Notes under the pieces: generated by a model
The model's database searches: none
What the model was told of the DNA's origin: nothing
Seen by the model: only the letters and a program-made list of their open reading frames with translations
DNA from: Corynebacterium xerosis NBRC 16721 = ATCC 373
Lineage (GTDB): Bacteria > Actinomycetota > Actinomycetes > Mycobacteriales > Mycobacteriaceae
Assembly (NCBI RefSeq): GCF_001552415.1
Contig: NZ_BCRD01000007.1
Location: forward strand, 1 to 64,000
Direction of reading: 5' to 3'
Length of the DNA stretch: 64,000 nt
Made by a program: the position numbers and the translations under genes
Shown here: piece by piece, positions 40,474 to 53,242 of the stretch
How the letters are laid out: each line of letters starts with the position of its first letter
Position numbering within the stretch: position 1 is the first letter of the stretch

Positions 40474-41466
40474 CTACTCCACGTCGTCCCCGTCGAAAAG
40501 CTCGTCCGTGACGACGGACGACGTATCGGGGATGCCCGTTTCGGCGGCCCGCCGATCCGCCATCGACAGCAGGCGGCGAATGCGCCCCGCCACGGCGTCC
40601 TTGGTCATCGGCGGATTGGCCAGCTGGCCGAGCTCCTCCAGCGACGCCTGGCGGTGCGCGACCCGCAGTTCACCGGCCGTGACCAGGTGCTCGGGGACAT
40701 CCTCGCCGAGGATGTCCAGCGCACGCTCGACGCGGGCCGCCGCCACGACCGCCGCCCGGGCCGACCGGCGCAGGTTCGCGTCGTCGAAGTTGGCCAGGCG
40801 GTTCGCGGTGGCCCGGACCTCGCGGCGCATCCGCTGCTCCTCCCACTCCAGGCGGGTGGTCTGGGCGCCCATGCGGGTCAGCAGTGCGCCGATGGCCTCT
40901 CCGTCGCGGATGACCACGCGGTCTCCCCCGCGAGTTTCCTTGCTCTTGGCGGGGATGCCCAGGCGACGGGCGCAGCCGACCAGCGCCAGCGCGGCCTCCG
41001 GGCACGGGCACGTGACCTCGAGCGCCGACGATCGGCCCGGCTCCGTGAGCGAACCGTGGGCCAGGAACGCGCCGCGCCATGCGGCTTCGGCGTCGAGGAT
41101 GGTGCCGCCGATGACCTTCGGCGGCAAGCCCCGCACCGGCCGGCCCGCGCGGTCGACCAGCCCGGTGCGGCGGGCCAGATCCTCCCCGCCCTCGGCGACG
41201 CGGACGATGTAGCGCGACGTCTTGCGCAGGCCACCCGGGCTGAGCACCTGCAGTTCCGGCTCATGGCCGAACAGGGAATCGATCATGCCCCGCAGACGGC
41301 GGGCGACGGCGCCGGAGTCCAGCTCCGCTTCGACGACGATGCGCCCGGCGACGAGGTGCAGGCCACCGGCGAACCGCAGAATGGCCGCGACCTCCGCCGA
41401 CTGTGCGCTCTCCTGGCTCACCGGCACGCGCGCGAGCTCGTCCTTCACCTTGGGCGTCAACGCCAT
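40474..41466 (-). CDS. whiA: DNA-binding protein WhiA
   Basis: A 330-residue protein with the WhiA N-terminal LAGLIDADG-like fold (about residues 20-205, [17 protein letters not shown]) and a C-terminal helix-turn-helix (about 270-305, [18 protein letters not shown]). In Streptomyces WhiA controls sporulation and division genes; in non-sporulating actinobacteria it is a general growth/division regulator. GAGGAG precedes ATG 41466. It is last of the rapZ-yvcK-whiA set. Confidence 0.96.
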   Translation of the reverse strand: MALTPKVKDELARVPVSQESAQSAEVAAILRFAGGLHLVAGRIVVEAELDSGAVARRLRGMIDSLFGHEPELQVLSPGGLRKTSRYIVRVAEGGEDLARRTGLVDRAGRPVRGLPPKVIGGTILDAEAAWRGAFLAHGSLTEPGRSSALEVTCPCPEAALALVGCARRLGIPAKSKETRGGDRVVIRDGEAIGALLTRMGAQTTRLEWEEQRMRREVRATANRLANFDDANLRRSARAAVVAAARVERALDILGEDVPEHLVTAGELRVAHRQASLEELGQLANPPMTKDAVAGRIRRLLSMADRRAAETGIPDTSSVVTDELFDGDDVE

Positions 41467-41527
41467 TGCCGCACTCTCCTCACATCGGCGATCGGTTCGC
41501 CATGGGGCTGGAGTTTAGCGGCCCCGT

Positions 41528-42481
41528 TCAGCGGGGAAGCAACTCCCCCAGCGCTGCGGCGACCTTGACCGGGTCGTGGCGTTCTGTCCACCCGCCTTCG
41601 GCGTCGATCTCGCGGACGTCGGCGTAGACCACTTCCGCCGACAGCGTCGCCGCCGCCCGCTCCAGGTAGCTGCGCTCCGAGGCTCCGCCGATGGTCGATT
41701 CGTCGACGAGGATCTTGTCCAGCGTCAGGTCCGGGGCGTGCTGGGTGAGCATGTGCACGTGGCGTTCCGACGAAAAGCCGGCGGTCTCCCCCGGTTCGGA
41801 GGACAGGTTGAGCACCACCACCCGCTGCGCCGAGGTGTCGCGCAGGGCCCCGACCAGTTCGGGCACCTGCAGATGCGGCAGCACCGAGGTGAACCAGGAA
41901 CCCGGGCCGAGCGTGACCATGTCCGCGGACATGATAGCTTCCACCGCATCGGGCGTGGCCGGCGGATTGTCGGGGATGAGGCGGATGCGGCGAACCTGCC
42001 CGGGCGTCGTCGCCACCGCGACCTGGCCGCGGACGGGACGCACGACGCGCGCGTCGTCCTCGAGCCCCACCACCTCCGCCTCGATGTCCAGGGGGCGCGG
42101 GGACATGGGCAGCACCCGGCCGCAGATGCCCAGCAGCGACCCGATCTCGTCGAGCGCCCGGACTTCGTCGTCGAGGACGCTGGTCAGCCCGGCGATGATC
42201 AGGTTGCCCACCGCGTGGCCGGCCAGCGCGCCCGTGCCGCCGAAGCGGTGCTGGAGCACGTCCTCCCACAGCCGGCCCCGCTCGTCGTCGGCGGACAGGG
42301 CCGCCAGCGCCATGCGCAGGTCGCCCGGGGGAATCCGGCCCAGCTCGCGGCGCAGGCGCCCGGACGACCCTCCGTCGTCGGCGACGGTGACCACGGCGGT
42401 GACCTCGTCGGCGATCCGGCGGACGGCGCGCAGCGTGGCGAACAGGCCGTGGCCTCCGCCGAGGCTCGTGATGGCGGTCAT
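41528..42481 (-). CDS. yvcK: YvcK/CuvA-type UDP-GlcNAc-binding morphology factor
   Basis: A 317-residue CofD-fold protein. GGGHGLFATLRAVRR and VTVADDGGSSGRLRRELG are the nucleotide-sugar/phosphate-binding segments; AVGNLIIAGL follows. YvcK proteins bind UDP-N-acetylglucosamine and adjust cell-wall synthesis and carbon metabolism. GAGGAG precedes the ATG. It lies 60 bases after rapZ and 61 before whiA. Confidence 0.95.
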   Translation of the reverse strand: MTAITSLGGGHGLFATLRAVRRIADEVTAVVTVADDGGSSGRLRRELGRIPPGDLRMALAALSADDERGRLWEDVLQHRFGGTGALAGHAVGNLIIAGLTSVLDDEVRALDEIGSLLGICGRVLPMSPRPLDIEAEVVGLEDDARVVRPVRGQVAVATTPGQVRRIRLIPDNPPATPDAVEAIMSADMVTLGPGSWFTSVLPHLQVPELVGALRDTSAQRVVVLNLSSEPGETAGFSSERHVHMLTQHAPDLTLDKILVDESTIGGASERSYLERAAATLSAEVVYADVREIDAEGGWTERHDPVKVAAALGELLPR

Positions 42482-42541
42482 GGGATGGGACTCCTCTGGT
42501 GTCGAATGGGGTGGCCGGGGCGGGCGGTGGCGGCTGCCCGG

Positions 42542-43435
42542 TCAGTCCCTTTCGATGTCGCGGTGGATGACGTTGACGTCGATGCCGTTGAATTCGCCGA
42601 GCCTGCGGCCGAGCGCCTCGGACATGGCCACGCTGCGGTGGTGGCCGCCGGTGCAGCCGATGGCGATGGACATGTGGTTCTTGCCTTCGCGCCGGTAGCC
42701 CGGGAGGATCACCGAGATCAGCTGTTCGACGGTATCGAGCCACCGGGGCGCGTCGTCCTGCGAGAGGACGAATTCCGACACCGGCTGATCGGTCCCGCGC
42801 CCGGACCGCAGCCCCGGCACCCAGTACGGGTTCGGGAGGAAGCGGACGTCGAGGAGGAGATCGGCGTCGCGCGGGGCGCCGTGCTTGAAGCCGAAGGACT
42901 GGATGGTCACGCGCTGGCCGCGCGACGACGGGTCCGAGAAATGGACTTCCAGCGCTCGCCGCAGATCGTGCACCGACATCTTGCTGGTGTCGAGGACCAG
43001 GTCCGACATCGCCTTTATCCCGGCGAGCATGCGCCGCTCGCGCTGGATGCCCTGCGTCAGGGTGCCGGATTCCTGCAGCGGGTGGGTGCGCCGGACGGAG
43101 TCGTAGCGTGCGATCAACGTGTCGTCGTCGGCGTCGAAAAAGATGACCATGGGCCGGCGGCCGGATTCGTGCAGCCGGTCGAGGACGTCGCCGAGCGAGC
43201 CCGCGAAGGCTCGAGACCGGACGTCGGTGACGATCGCCAGCCGTTCCACGGGCGAGTCCGCCTCGAAGGACAGCTCGACCATGCGCATGATCAACTCCGG
43301 CGGCAGGTTGTCGGCGACGTACCAGCCCATTTCCTCGAGGACGGCCGCGGCGGTGTTGCGGCCGGATCCGGACATTCCCGTGATCAGGACCAGTGACGTG
43401 TCGGGTTCCGCGGCTCCGGCGTTGGCGTTGGTCAT
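42542..43435 (-). CDS. rapZ: RapZ-family nucleotide-binding protein
   Basis: A 297-residue P-loop protein. The N-terminal motif GMSGSGRNTAA replaces the usual P-loop Lys by Arg, a form common in actinobacterial members as far as I recall. The C-terminal domain keeps IGCTGGHHRSVAMSEAL. In E. coli RapZ senses glucosamine 6-phosphate and guides RNase E; no such RNA partner is known here, so the role is probably in wall-precursor signalling with YvcK. Confidence 0.94.
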   Translation of the reverse strand: MTNANAGAAEPDTSLVLITGMSGSGRNTAAAVLEEMGWYVADNLPPELIMRMVELSFEADSPVERLAIVTDVRSRAFAGSLGDVLDRLHESGRRPMVIFFDADDDTLIARYDSVRRTHPLQESGTLTQGIQRERRMLAGIKAMSDLVLDTSKMSVHDLRRALEVHFSDPSSRGQRVTIQSFGFKHGAPRDADLLLDVRFLPNPYWVPGLRSGRGTDQPVSEFVLSQDDAPRWLDTVEQLISVILPGYRREGKNHMSIAIGCTGGHHRSVAMSEALGRRLGEFNGIDVNVIHRDIERD

Positions 43436-43442
43436 GTGGCCC

Positions 43443-43448
43443 AGCCTA
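43443..43448 (-). promoter_or_regulatory. -10 box of leaderless rapZ overlapping the uvrC stop
   Basis: TAGGCT on the minus strand starts with the uvrC TAG stop and ends 7 bases before the rapZ ATG (43435); no Shine-Dalgarno sequence is seen. Confidence 0.55.
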
Positions 43449-45478
43449 CGTGCCTTCCCGGTGCAGCGCCGCGTGCACGGATTCGGCCAGCGCGGGCCCG
43501 AATCCGGGCACTTCGCGGATCTCGTCGACGGTGGCTCCGCGCAGCTTGGCGACGGATCCGAAGTGCTTCACCAGCTCGGATCGGCGCTGCGGCCCCAGGC
43601 CCTTGACGCCGTCGAGCGCGGACGATCGCATCCGCTTGGAACGCTGCTGTCGGTGGTAGCCGATGGCGAATCGGTGGGCTTCGTCGCGGATGCGCTGCAT
43701 CAGGTACATCGCCTCGGAGTTGCGCGGCAGGATCACGGGTTCGTCGTCGCCGGGCACCCAGATCTCCTCCAGCCGCTTGGCCAGGCCCACGAGCGTGACG
43801 TCGGTGACCCCGAGGTCGTCGAGCACCTGCTGGGCGGCGGCGACCTGCGGCGCGCCGCCGTCGACGATGAACAGTTGCGGCGGGTAGGCGAACTTGCGGC
43901 CGGTCACGGATTCCTCGACGACGCTTGACGACGCCTCCCCGGTCGGCCCCGCGGCCTCTTCCTCGAACATGACGGCATCGTCTTCGGGCACGGCGAGCTT
44001 GTCCTCGGCATGGCGGCGGAAACGCCTGCGGACGACCTCCGCGATCGACGCGACGTCGTCGGAATGCCCGTCGCCGGCGGCGTCCTTGATGCGGTACCTG
44101 CGATAGTCGACCTTGCGGGGCAAGCCGTCCTCGAAGACGACCAGCGACGCCACCACATCGGTGCCCTGGATGTGCGAGATGTCGGTGCACTCGATGCGCA
44201 GCGGCGCCTCGTCCATGAACAGGGCGTCGCGGATGCCCTCCAGGGCCTGCGAGCGGGCCGTCAGATCGCCGCTGCGCTTGAGCTTGTGCTGGGCCAGCGC
44301 TTCGACCGCATTGCGGTGGACGGTTTCCAGCAGCGCCTTCTTGTCGCCGCGTTGCGGGACGCGGATCTCGACGCCGGCGCCGCGGATGCCCCGGAGGAAT
44401 GCGGCGACTTCCGCGGCGTCGTCCGGCTCGGTTTCGACGATGATCTGGCGCGGGACCGCATCGGCGGCTCCGGAGGACGAATCGCCGTCGACCTTCGCGT
44501 GTTCGGCGGCGTCGCCGTAGAACTGGGTGAGGAACGTCGACAGCAGTTTCGGCAGCGCGGGGTCCGGTTGGCCCTCCGGCAACGGCCCGGTTTCGGAATC
44601 GCCGGATTTCTCCACGACCCATCCCCGCTGGCCGTGGATGCGGCCCTGGCGAACGTGGAAGATCTGGACGGCGGCCTCGAGCTCGTCTGAGGCGAACGCG
44701 ATGAAGTCGGCGTCGGTGGCGTCGCCGAGCACCACCGCCTGCTTCTCCATCACTTTCTCCACGGCGGCGAGGTCGTCGCGGATCTTGGCGGCCTTCTCGA
44801 AGTCGAGATCATCGGCGGCCGCCCCCATTTCCCTGCGCAGCTGCGCGGTCAGGGAACCGGTGTTGCCGACCATGAAGGACACGAAGCCGTCGACGATCTC
44901 ACGATGCTCGGCGGCCGAGACGCGGCCCACGCAGGGCGCCGCGCATTTGTCGATGTACCCCAGCAGGCAGGGCCGGCCGAGCTGCTGGTGACGGTTGAAC
45001 ACGCCCTTCGAGCACGTCCGCGCGGGGAACAGTCGGATGAGCAGGTCCAGGGTCTCGCGGATCGCCCAGGCGTGGGAGTACGGGCCGAAGTAGCGGACGC
45101 CCTTGCGGCGCGGGCCCCGATACAGGAAAAGGCGCGGGTATAGCTCGCCGACGCTGACGGCCAGCATCGGGTAGCTCTTGTCGTCGCGGTACATGACGTT
45201 GAACCGCGGGTCGTACCGCTTGATCCAGGTGTATTCCAGCTGGAGGGCCTCGACCTCGGTGCGCACGACGGTCCAGATGACCTTCGACGCCGACTGCACC
45301 ATCTGCCGCGTGCGCGGGTGCAGGTTGGCGACGTCCTGGAAATAGTTCGACAGGCGGGCCCGCAGGTTCTTCGCCTTGCCGACGTAGAGGACGCGCCCGC
45401 CATCGTCGAGGAAACGGTAAACGCCCGGCTCGACCGGGATGGTCCCCGGGGCCGGGCGGTACGTCGAGGGATCCGCCA

Positions 45479-45479
<1 letters not shown>
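43446..45479 (-). CDS. uvrC: excinuclease ABC subunit C
   Basis: A 677-residue nuclease that cuts on both sides of bulky DNA damage with UvrAB. GIY-YIG domain near residues 17-95 ([23 protein letters not shown]), UVR motif near 218-250 ([14 protein letters not shown]), RNase-H-like half ([24 protein letters not shown]) and a C-terminal helix-hairpin-helix pair ([18 protein letters not shown]). An acidic/Ser-rich insertion near 495-525 contains a copy of the repeated 11-mer. The ATG shares a base with the upstream gene's stop. Confidence 0.97.
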
Positions 45480-47693
<2,214 letters not shown>

Positions 47694-47697
47694 GAGC

Positions 47698-48297
47698 TTA
47701 TCGGGGCAGCAATTTCTCGATGTACTTGGCCACCACGTCGACTTCCAGATTGACGGTGGCGCCGGCATCGAGCGTGCCCAGGACGGTGTCGGCCAGGGTC
47801 GTCGGGATCAAGCTGACCTCGAACCAGCGCGCACCGTCGTCTCCCCCGACCGCGGAGACGGTCAGCGAGGTGCCGTCGACGGCGATGGAGCCCTTCTCCA
47901 CCACGTAGCGGTCGAGCTCGTCGGGAAGCGAGATGCGCACGACCTCCCAGTGCTCGCCGGGCATGCGGGACACGATCGCGCCGGTGCCGTCGACGTGGCC
48001 CTGGACGATGTGGCCGCCCAACCGGGCCCCGGCGGCCACCGCGCGCTCGAGGTTGACGGGCGAACCGACGGCGAGTCCGCCGAGGCTGGTGCGGTCGAGC
48101 GATTCCTGCATGACGTCGGCGGTGAAACCCTCGTCGTCGAACTCCGCGACCGTCAGGCACACGCCGTTGACGGCGATGGAGTCCCCGAGTTTCGCGTCGC
48201 TGACGGCCAGCTCGCAGCCGATGCCGAGGCGAATGGCGTCGCCCTGGTCCTCGATGGCGGCCACGCGGCCGAGTTCCTCGACGATTCCGGTGAACAC
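47698..48297 (-). CDS. ribE: riboflavin synthase alpha chain
   Basis: A 199-residue protein of two lumazine-binding repeats (about 1-95, [10 protein letters not shown] with [12 protein letters not shown]; and 96-190, [12 protein letters not shown] with [13 protein letters not shown]). It dismutates two lumazine molecules to riboflavin. The GTG start is the first codon of VFTGIVEE, with AAAGGA upstream; four bases separate its stop from the ribBA ATG. Naming varies (ribC/ribE). Confidence 0.96.
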   Translation of the reverse strand: MFTGIVEELGRVAAIEDQGDAIRLGIGCELAVSDAKLGDSIAVNGVCLTVAEFDDEGFTADVMQESLDRTSLGGLAVGSPVNLERAVAAGARLGGHIVQGHVDGTGAIVSRMPGEHWEVVRISLPDELDRYVVEKGSIAVDGTSLTVSAVGGDDGARWFEVSLIPTTLADTVLGTLDAGATVNLEVDVVAKYIEKLLPR

Positions 48298-48375
48298 TGG
48301 GGTGGTTCCTTTCGTTGGTGCTGCAATTGTGTGCCGCCTCGTTGGGCCGTGCCTTCCCGTTCGGCGCGTGCCCTT

Positions 48376-48386
48376 GCTTGACGACG
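48376..48386 (-). repeat. 11-mer copy (CGTCGTCAAGC) after ribD
   Basis: Exact copy 15 bases after the ribD stop, reading CGTCGTCAAGC in the ribD direction, in the 104-base ribD-ribE gap. No FMN riboswitch-like structure is seen in that gap. Confidence 0.8.
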
Positions 48387-48401
48387 CCCGCGGGGACGCC
48401 G

Positions 48402-49487
48402 TCAGCCCTTGCGCACGGATTTGATGAGCACGTCGTCGCCGAGCAGTTCGACGCCGATCGTGCGAAAGCGGACGATGTCGTCGACCGTCGTGGCGGAGGC
48501 GGTGTCCACCACCGCGGTGCCCGCTCCCAGGAGCCCCGGCGCCACGTAGGACTCCACGGCGTCGACGAGGCCCGCGGACAGGAATGCTCCGGCGAGCCGG
48601 GGCCCGCCCTCGACGAGGACGTCGATGATCCCGAGGTCGGCGAGCACGTCGACCACGACGCTCATGTCGCGGGTCTGGATGTGCCGGAACTTGCCGGCCT
48701 CCGCCGCTGCCGCGCCGACGTACTCTCCCGGTGCGAAGCCGCCGCGGATCGCGGCATCGTCCGGGATTTCCTTGCGCCCCACCGCCACGCGCAGCGGCTG
48801 GTGGCCGTGCAGCGTGCCGTCGGGCTTGCGCGCGGTCAAACGCGGGTCGTCGGCGAGTACGGTGCCGGTGCCCACGATGATGGCGTCGCGTCGGGCGCGG
48901 TCCACGTGGACGCGGGCACGAGCGGTCTCGCCGGTGATCCACTGCGAGGATCCGTCGGTGGCCGCCGCCAACCCGTCGATGGTGCCGGCGGTCTTGAGCG
49001 TGATGTGCGGGCGGCGCGTGGCCTGCCAATGCAGCCACGGGCGCAAGACGCCGTCGGCGACCTCGCCGCGCAACGTTCCGCGCACCACGTCGACTCCCCT
49101 GGCGTCCAGCCAGTCGGCCCCGCCGCCGGCCACGGGGTTGGGGTCGTCGACGGCGTAGACGACCTGCGACACCCCGGCGTCGATGAGCGCGCCCGTGCAG
49201 GGGCCCGTGCGTCCGTGGTGGTGGCAGGGCTCGAGCGTGACCACGGCGGTGCCGCCCCTGGCCCGCTCGCCGGCCATCTCCAGCGCCTGCGCTTCGGCGT
49301 GCGGCCCGCCGACCGGGTCCGTGCCGGCCACGGACACCGGGATCCCGGCCGCGTCGAGGATCACGCAGCCCACCGGCGGATTGGGCGAGGTGGTGCCCCG
49401 CACCCGCTCGGCGGCGGCGATGGCCGTGCGCATCGCCTGATCGGGCGACAGCGGCGTGGCCGCGACGAGGTCGGTGAAGATGGGCAT
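48402..49487 (-). CDS. ribD: riboflavin deaminase/reductase RibD
   Basis: A 361-residue bifunctional enzyme: zinc deaminase (about 15-145, GGPHAEAQAL and PCHHHGRTGPC as ligands) and reductase (about 150-360, TLKTAGTIDGLAA; VLVEGGPRLAGAFL). It converts the GTP cyclohydrolase product to the ribityl-pyrimidine. One base separates its ATG from the rpe stop. Confidence 0.97.
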   Translation of the reverse strand: MPIFTDLVAATPLSPDQAMRTAIAAAERVRGTTSPNPPVGCVILDAAGIPVSVAGTDPVGGPHAEAQALEMAGERARGGTAVVTLEPCHHHGRTGPCTGALIDAGVSQVVYAVDDPNPVAGGGADWLDARGVDVVRGTLRGEVADGVLRPWLHWQATRRPHITLKTAGTIDGLAAATDGSSQWITGETARARVHVDRARRDAIIVGTGTVLADDPRLTARKPDGTLHGHQPLRVAVGRKEIPDDAAIRGGFAPGEYVGAAAAEAGKFRHIQTRDMSVVVDVLADLGIIDVLVEGGPRLAGAFLSAGLVDAVESYVAPGLLGAGTAVVDTASATTVDDIVRFRTIGVELLGDDVLIKSVRKG

Positions 49488-49488
49488 G

Positions 49489-50175
49489 TCAGCCTCGGCT
49501 TTCCTCGGCGCGCAACTGGCCTTCGACGGCCAGCGCGCGCAGTTCGTTGACGGCGTCGTTGGGGACCTCCGCGCCGTAGACGGCGGAACCGGCGACGAAG
49601 GCGTCGCAACCCGCCTCGGCGGCGTCTGCGATGGTCCCCGAAGCGATGCCGCCGTCGATCTCGATGATCGTGCCCAGCCCGCGCAGGTCGATCTGGTTGC
49701 GCAGGACGCGGACCTTCTCCAGCTGCTCCGGCATGAACGACTGGCCGCCGAAACCGGGCTCGACGCTCATGACCAGCACCAGGTCTAATTCGTTGAGGTG
49801 CTCCAGCCACGGTTCGATCGGGGTGCCCGGCCGGACGGAGATGCCCGCCTTCACCCCCGCCTCGCGGAGCTTGCGGGCCAGCGCGATCGGGTCCGGGGAC
49901 GCCTCGACGTGGAAGGTGACGCCGGCGGCGCCGGCCTCGACGTAGCCGTCTACCCACTTCTCCGGCTCCTCGATCATGAGGTGAACGTCCAGCGGCTTGT
50001 CCGTCACCTTCGCCACCGCGGCCATCACGGGCACGCCGAAGGAGAGGTTGGGCACGAAGTGGCCGTCCATGACGTCGACGTGGATCCAGTCGGCGTCGGA
50101 CACCGCCTCGATCTCCCGGTCGAGGCGGGCGAAATCGGCGGACAGGATCGAGGGCGCGATGATCGGGGTGCTCAT
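49489..50175 (-). CDS. rpe: ribulose-phosphate 3-epimerase
   Basis: A 228-residue TIM-barrel enzyme interconverting ribulose 5- and xylulose 5-phosphate. HVDVMDGHFVPN and DVHLMI carry the metal-binding residues, and IEIDGGI the second catalytic Asp. It sits in the riboflavin cluster, whose RibBA uses ribulose 5-phosphate. Confidence 0.97.
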   Translation of the reverse strand: MSTPIIAPSILSADFARLDREIEAVSDADWIHVDVMDGHFVPNLSFGVPVMAAVAKVTDKPLDVHLMIEEPEKWVDGYVEAGAAGVTFHVEASPDPIALARKLREAGVKAGISVRPGTPIEPWLEHLNELDLVLVMSVEPGFGGQSFMPEQLEKVRVLRNQIDLRGLGTIIEIDGGIASGTIADAAEAGCDAFVAGSAVYGAEVPNDAVNELRALAVEGQLRAEESRG

Positions 50176-50182
50176 GCCCCCG

Positions 50183-50188
50183 AGCCTA
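50183..50188 (-). promoter_or_regulatory. -10 box of a leaderless rpe-rib promoter
   Basis: TAGGCT on the minus strand ends 7 bases before the rpe ATG (50175), in the 31-base gap after rsmB; no Shine-Dalgarno sequence apart from a G-run. Confidence 0.6.
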
Positions 50189-50206
50189 CCGCGCCCCCGC
50201 CGTCGG

Positions 50207-51694
50207 CTACGCGGGCTTTCGCAGCACCGCGAAGAACATGGCGTCGGTGCCGTGGCGGTGGGGCCACATCTGCACCGAGGGGCCCGGGCCGACGTCGCCC
50301 ATGGGCTCGACCAGCGGCCTGGCGTCGAGTTCCTCCAGTCCCAACTGCCGGACCGCCTTGTCGACGGCACCGCGGGTTTCGCGCAGGTGCGGGGAGCACG
50401 TCGAGTAGACGATGACGCCGCCGGGGCGCACGAGCTTCGCCGCCGATTCCAGGAGTTCGCCCTGGAGCGTGGTCAGGCCGGGCAGGTCGTCGGTGGTCTT
50501 GCGCCAGCGCGCCTCCGGGCGGCGGCGCAGCGAACCGAGGCCGGAGCACGGTGCGTCGACGAGCACGCGGTCGTAGCCGCCCTCCAAACCCGGATCGCGG
50601 CCGTCGGCGACGTGGACCGTCACGGGCAGGCCCCGCACCGAGTTCTCCACGAGACCGGCGCGCTTGGCCGAGAGCTCCACCGCGTCGACGGTCGCGCCGT
50701 CGATCTTGGCGATGCCGCCCAGGAACGCCGCCTTGCCGCCGGGGCCGGCGCACAGGTCGAGCCAGCGGCCGCCGTCCTTGCCCTCGACCGGGGCCATGGT
50801 CGCCGCGCGCGCGATCAACTGCGAGCCCTCGTCCTGCACGGCGGCCAGGCGCTCCTTGACCGGACCCAAGTCACCCGGGTCTCCGGACTCGATGCGCACG
50901 CAGTACGGCGACCACGGGCCTTCTTCGCCGCCGGTGATCAGGGCGAGTTCCTCGGCGCTCATTTCGCCGGGCTTGGCCACCAGGTGCACGATCGGCCGAG
51001 CATCATCGGCGGCCAGCGCGTCGGCCAACTCCCCCGCCTGCGCGCCGAGCGCCTGGGCGAAGGCGTCGGCGATCCAGCGCGGATGGCCGTGCTTGAGGGC
51101 GAGGTGGCCGACGGGGTCGCGGGACGCGTCCGGGGCGATCTCCGCCACCCACGCGGCCTCGTCCTTCCCGGACACGGTGCGCAGGATCGCGTTGACGAAT
51201 CCCTTCGCCCCGACCTTGCCCGCGCCGATGACCGCCCGCACGGACGTGTCGACCGCCGCATGGGCGCCGACGCGGGTGCGCAGCAGCTGGTAGGCGCCCA
51301 GGCGCAGGACGTCGAGCACCTCCGGGTCGATGTCGGCGAGCGGGCGCGTGGACGCCTCCGCGAGCACGGCGTCCAGCAGCCCCTCGGCGCGCAGGGTGCC
51401 GTAGGTCAACTCGGTGGCGAAGGCGGCGTCGCGGCCCGACAACTTCCGGGCGCGCAGCTCCTTCGGGAGCATGAGGTTGGCGTAGGCGCCGTCGGCGCGC
51501 ACCGCACCGAGGACGTCGAGGGCGACCTGCCGGGGCGCGTCGATGGCGCTGGCCTTGCGGCGCTGCCCGTCCGAACTGCGGTTGCGCCCGGCCCCTTGAC
51601 CGCCTTGACCACCCTGGCCGCCCCGGCCGCGGCGCTGACCGGAGGCGTTGCGGCGCCTCGTGTTCTTGGACCGGCTTCCGCTCTGCTCGGGCAT
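50207..51694 (-). CDS. rsmB: 16S rRNA m5C methyltransferase, RsmB/Sun family
   Basis: A 495-residue SAM-dependent RNA methyltransferase: disordered basic Gly/Arg/Gln-rich start (1-50), NusB-like RNA-binding domain (about 55-190), then the Rossmann catalytic part with LDLCAGPGGKAAFLGG, VDAPCSGLGSLRRRPE and YSTCSPHLRET, the two catalytic cysteines. The ATG follows the fmt stop directly. Confidence 0.95.
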   Translation of the reverse strand: MPEQSGSRSKNTRRRNASGQRRGRGGQGGQGGQGAGRNRSSDGQRRKASAIDAPRQVALDVLGAVRADGAYANLMLPKELRARKLSGRDAAFATELTYGTLRAEGLLDAVLAEASTRPLADIDPEVLDVLRLGAYQLLRTRVGAHAAVDTSVRAVIGAGKVGAKGFVNAILRTVSGKDEAAWVAEIAPDASRDPVGHLALKHGHPRWIADAFAQALGAQAGELADALAADDARPIVHLVAKPGEMSAEELALITGGEEGPWSPYCVRIESGDPGDLGPVKERLAAVQDEGSQLIARAATMAPVEGKDGGRWLDLCAGPGGKAAFLGGIAKIDGATVDAVELSAKRAGLVENSVRGLPVTVHVADGRDPGLEGGYDRVLVDAPCSGLGSLRRRPEARWRKTTDDLPGLTTLQGELLESAAKLVRPGGVIVYSTCSPHLRETRGAVDKAVRQLGLEELDARPLVEPMGDVGPGPSVQMWPHRHGTDAMFFAVLRKPA

Positions 51695-52642
51695 CTAGAC
51701 CAACTTCCCATCGTCCGGCCGGGCGCCGCGCGCCCAGTCCACTGCGTTCATCATGCGCTTGCCCGGCGGCTGCACGTCGCCCAATGCGACGGCGGTGCCC
51801 CCGCCCGCGCCGACGAGGACGCGCTTCTTCTCCACGCGGATCCGGCCCGGTTCCAGCGGCGCCTGGTCGAGTGCGTCGTCGTCCCCGGCCACCGGCGTGA
51901 CGGGGCCGAGCTTGAGGCGGTCATCGCCGAGCATCGTCCACGCGCCCGGTGCCGGAGTGTGGGCCCGGATGCGGCGGTCGATGAGGTGGCCCGGCATGGA
52001 CCAGTCCACGCGCGCGTCGTCGGAGACGATTTTCGGCGCGTGGCTGACGCCGTCGGCCGACTGGGCTTCCGGACGCAGGCGTCCGGCCTCGAGCCCGTCC
52101 ATCGTCGCCGCCAGCAGCGCCGCGCCGGACTGCGCCAGGCGGCCCAACAGGTCGTCGGCGGTGTCGGTGGGCTTGATGGCTTCGGTCACGGTGCCGAAGA
52201 CCGGCCCGGTGTCGAGGCCCTCCTCGATGAGGAAGGTCGAGGCACCCGTGATCTCGTCGCCGGCGGCGATGGCCGCCTGCACGGGCGCTGCGCCGCGCCA
52301 GGCCGGGAGAAGGGAAAAGTGCAGGTTGACCCAGCCGTGGGCCGGCACGTCCAGCAGATCCTTCGGCACGAGGTTGCCGTACGCCACCACGGGGATGCAG
52401 TCGGGGGCCAATTCGGCCAATCGGGCTCGCGCGTCGGCGTCGGAAAGCGAAACCGGGTCGATGACCTCGATGCCGTGCTCCAAAGCGACGGCCTTGACCG
52501 GTGACGGCTTGAGCGAACGGCCCCGGCCGACGCGGGCGTCGGGGCGGGTGAGCACCGCGACGACCTCATGGCCCTCGTGCTCGATGAGCGCGCGCAGCGC
52601 GGGGACGGCGGGCTCCGGGGTGCCGGCGAAAATCAGGCGCAT
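51695..52642 (-). CDS. fmt: methionyl-tRNA formyltransferase
   Basis: A 315-residue enzyme formylating initiator Met-t[19 protein letters not shown] at the start, [15 protein letters not shown] (catalytic Asn and His) and EGLDTGPVF (Asp) are intact; the C-terminal half is the OB-fold tRNA-binding domain. AGGGGAG precedes the ATG. It sits beside def, whose product removes the formyl group. Confidence 0.97.
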   Translation of the reverse strand: MRLIFAGTPEPAVPALRALIEHEGHEVVAVLTRPDARVGRGRSLKPSPVKAVALEHGIEVIDPVSLSDADARARLAELAPDCIPVVAYGNLVPKDLLDVPAHGWVNLHFSLLPAWRGAAPVQAAIAAGDEITGASTFLIEEGLDTGPVFGTVTEAIKPTDTADDLLGRLAQSGAALLAATMDGLEAGRLRPEAQSADGVSHAPKIVSDDARVDWSMPGHLIDRRIRAHTPAPGAWTMLGDDRLKLGPVTPVAGDDDALDQAPLEPGRIRVEKKRVLVGAGGGTAVALGDVQPPGKRMMNAVDWARGARPDDGKLV

Positions 52643-52650
52643 GCTCTCCC

Positions 52651-53154
52651 CTACTTCCCGGCCAGGAACCAGTCGGCGGAACGCAGCTCGCGCATCGCGG
52701 CCTTGCGGGACTCCGGCTGGAGGCGCTTGAGGAAGAGCACGCCGTCGAGGTGGTCCGTCTCGTGCTGGATGCAGCGGGCGAGCAGGCCCTCGGCCTCGAG
52801 GGTCACCGGGGTGCCGGTGCGGTCCTGGCCGGTGGCGCGCACCCGCAGGAAGCGCTCGGTGGCGGCGTTGATGCCGGGGATGGACAGGCAGCCCTCGTCG
52901 TCGACCTCGGTCTCGTCGCCCACCGGCTCCCAACGCGGGTTGATCAATTCGCCGCGGCGATCGTCGCAGTCGTAGACGAACACGCGCTGCAGGACGCCGA
53001 CCTGGTTGGCCGCCAGGCCGACGCCTCCGGCGGCGTCCATGGTCTCCAGCATGTCGTCGACGAGGTGGCCCAACTTCGCGTCGAAGGCGGTGACCTCGTC
53101 GGCGCGGGACACCAGGACGGGGTCCCCGAACAAGCGGATCTCTCGGACGGACAT
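52651..53154 (-). CDS. def: peptide deformylase
   Basis: A 167-residue metallohydrolase removing N-formyl groups from new proteins. The three motifs [19 protein letters not shown] and QHETDHLDG (Cys and two His bind the metal, Glu is catalytic) are complete. I favour ATG 53154 ([11 protein letters not shown] follows), as in relatives; an ATG three codons earlier (53163) lies very close to AGGAG and is an alternative. Confidence 0.96.
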   Translation of the reverse strand: MSVREIRLFGDPVLVSRADEVTAFDAKLGHLVDDMLETMDAAGGVGLAANQVGVLQRVFVYDCDDRRGELINPRWEPVGDETEVDDEGCLSIPGINAATERFLRVRATGQDRTGTPVTLEAEGLLARCIQHETDHLDGVLFLKRLQPESRKAAMRELRSADWFLAGK

Positions 53155-53242
53155 GCTTCGCATCAGCTCCTGTGCGCAAATGGGGAAAGACGGGCGGGGT
53201 TCGCGCCGTCGAATCGATGGTCGATGCTACCCGACCGGGACG

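Noticed and set aside
48298..48401. Possible FMN riboswitch among the riboflavin genes
   Set aside because: The largest gap in the cluster is 104 bases and shows no RFN-like set of conserved stems.
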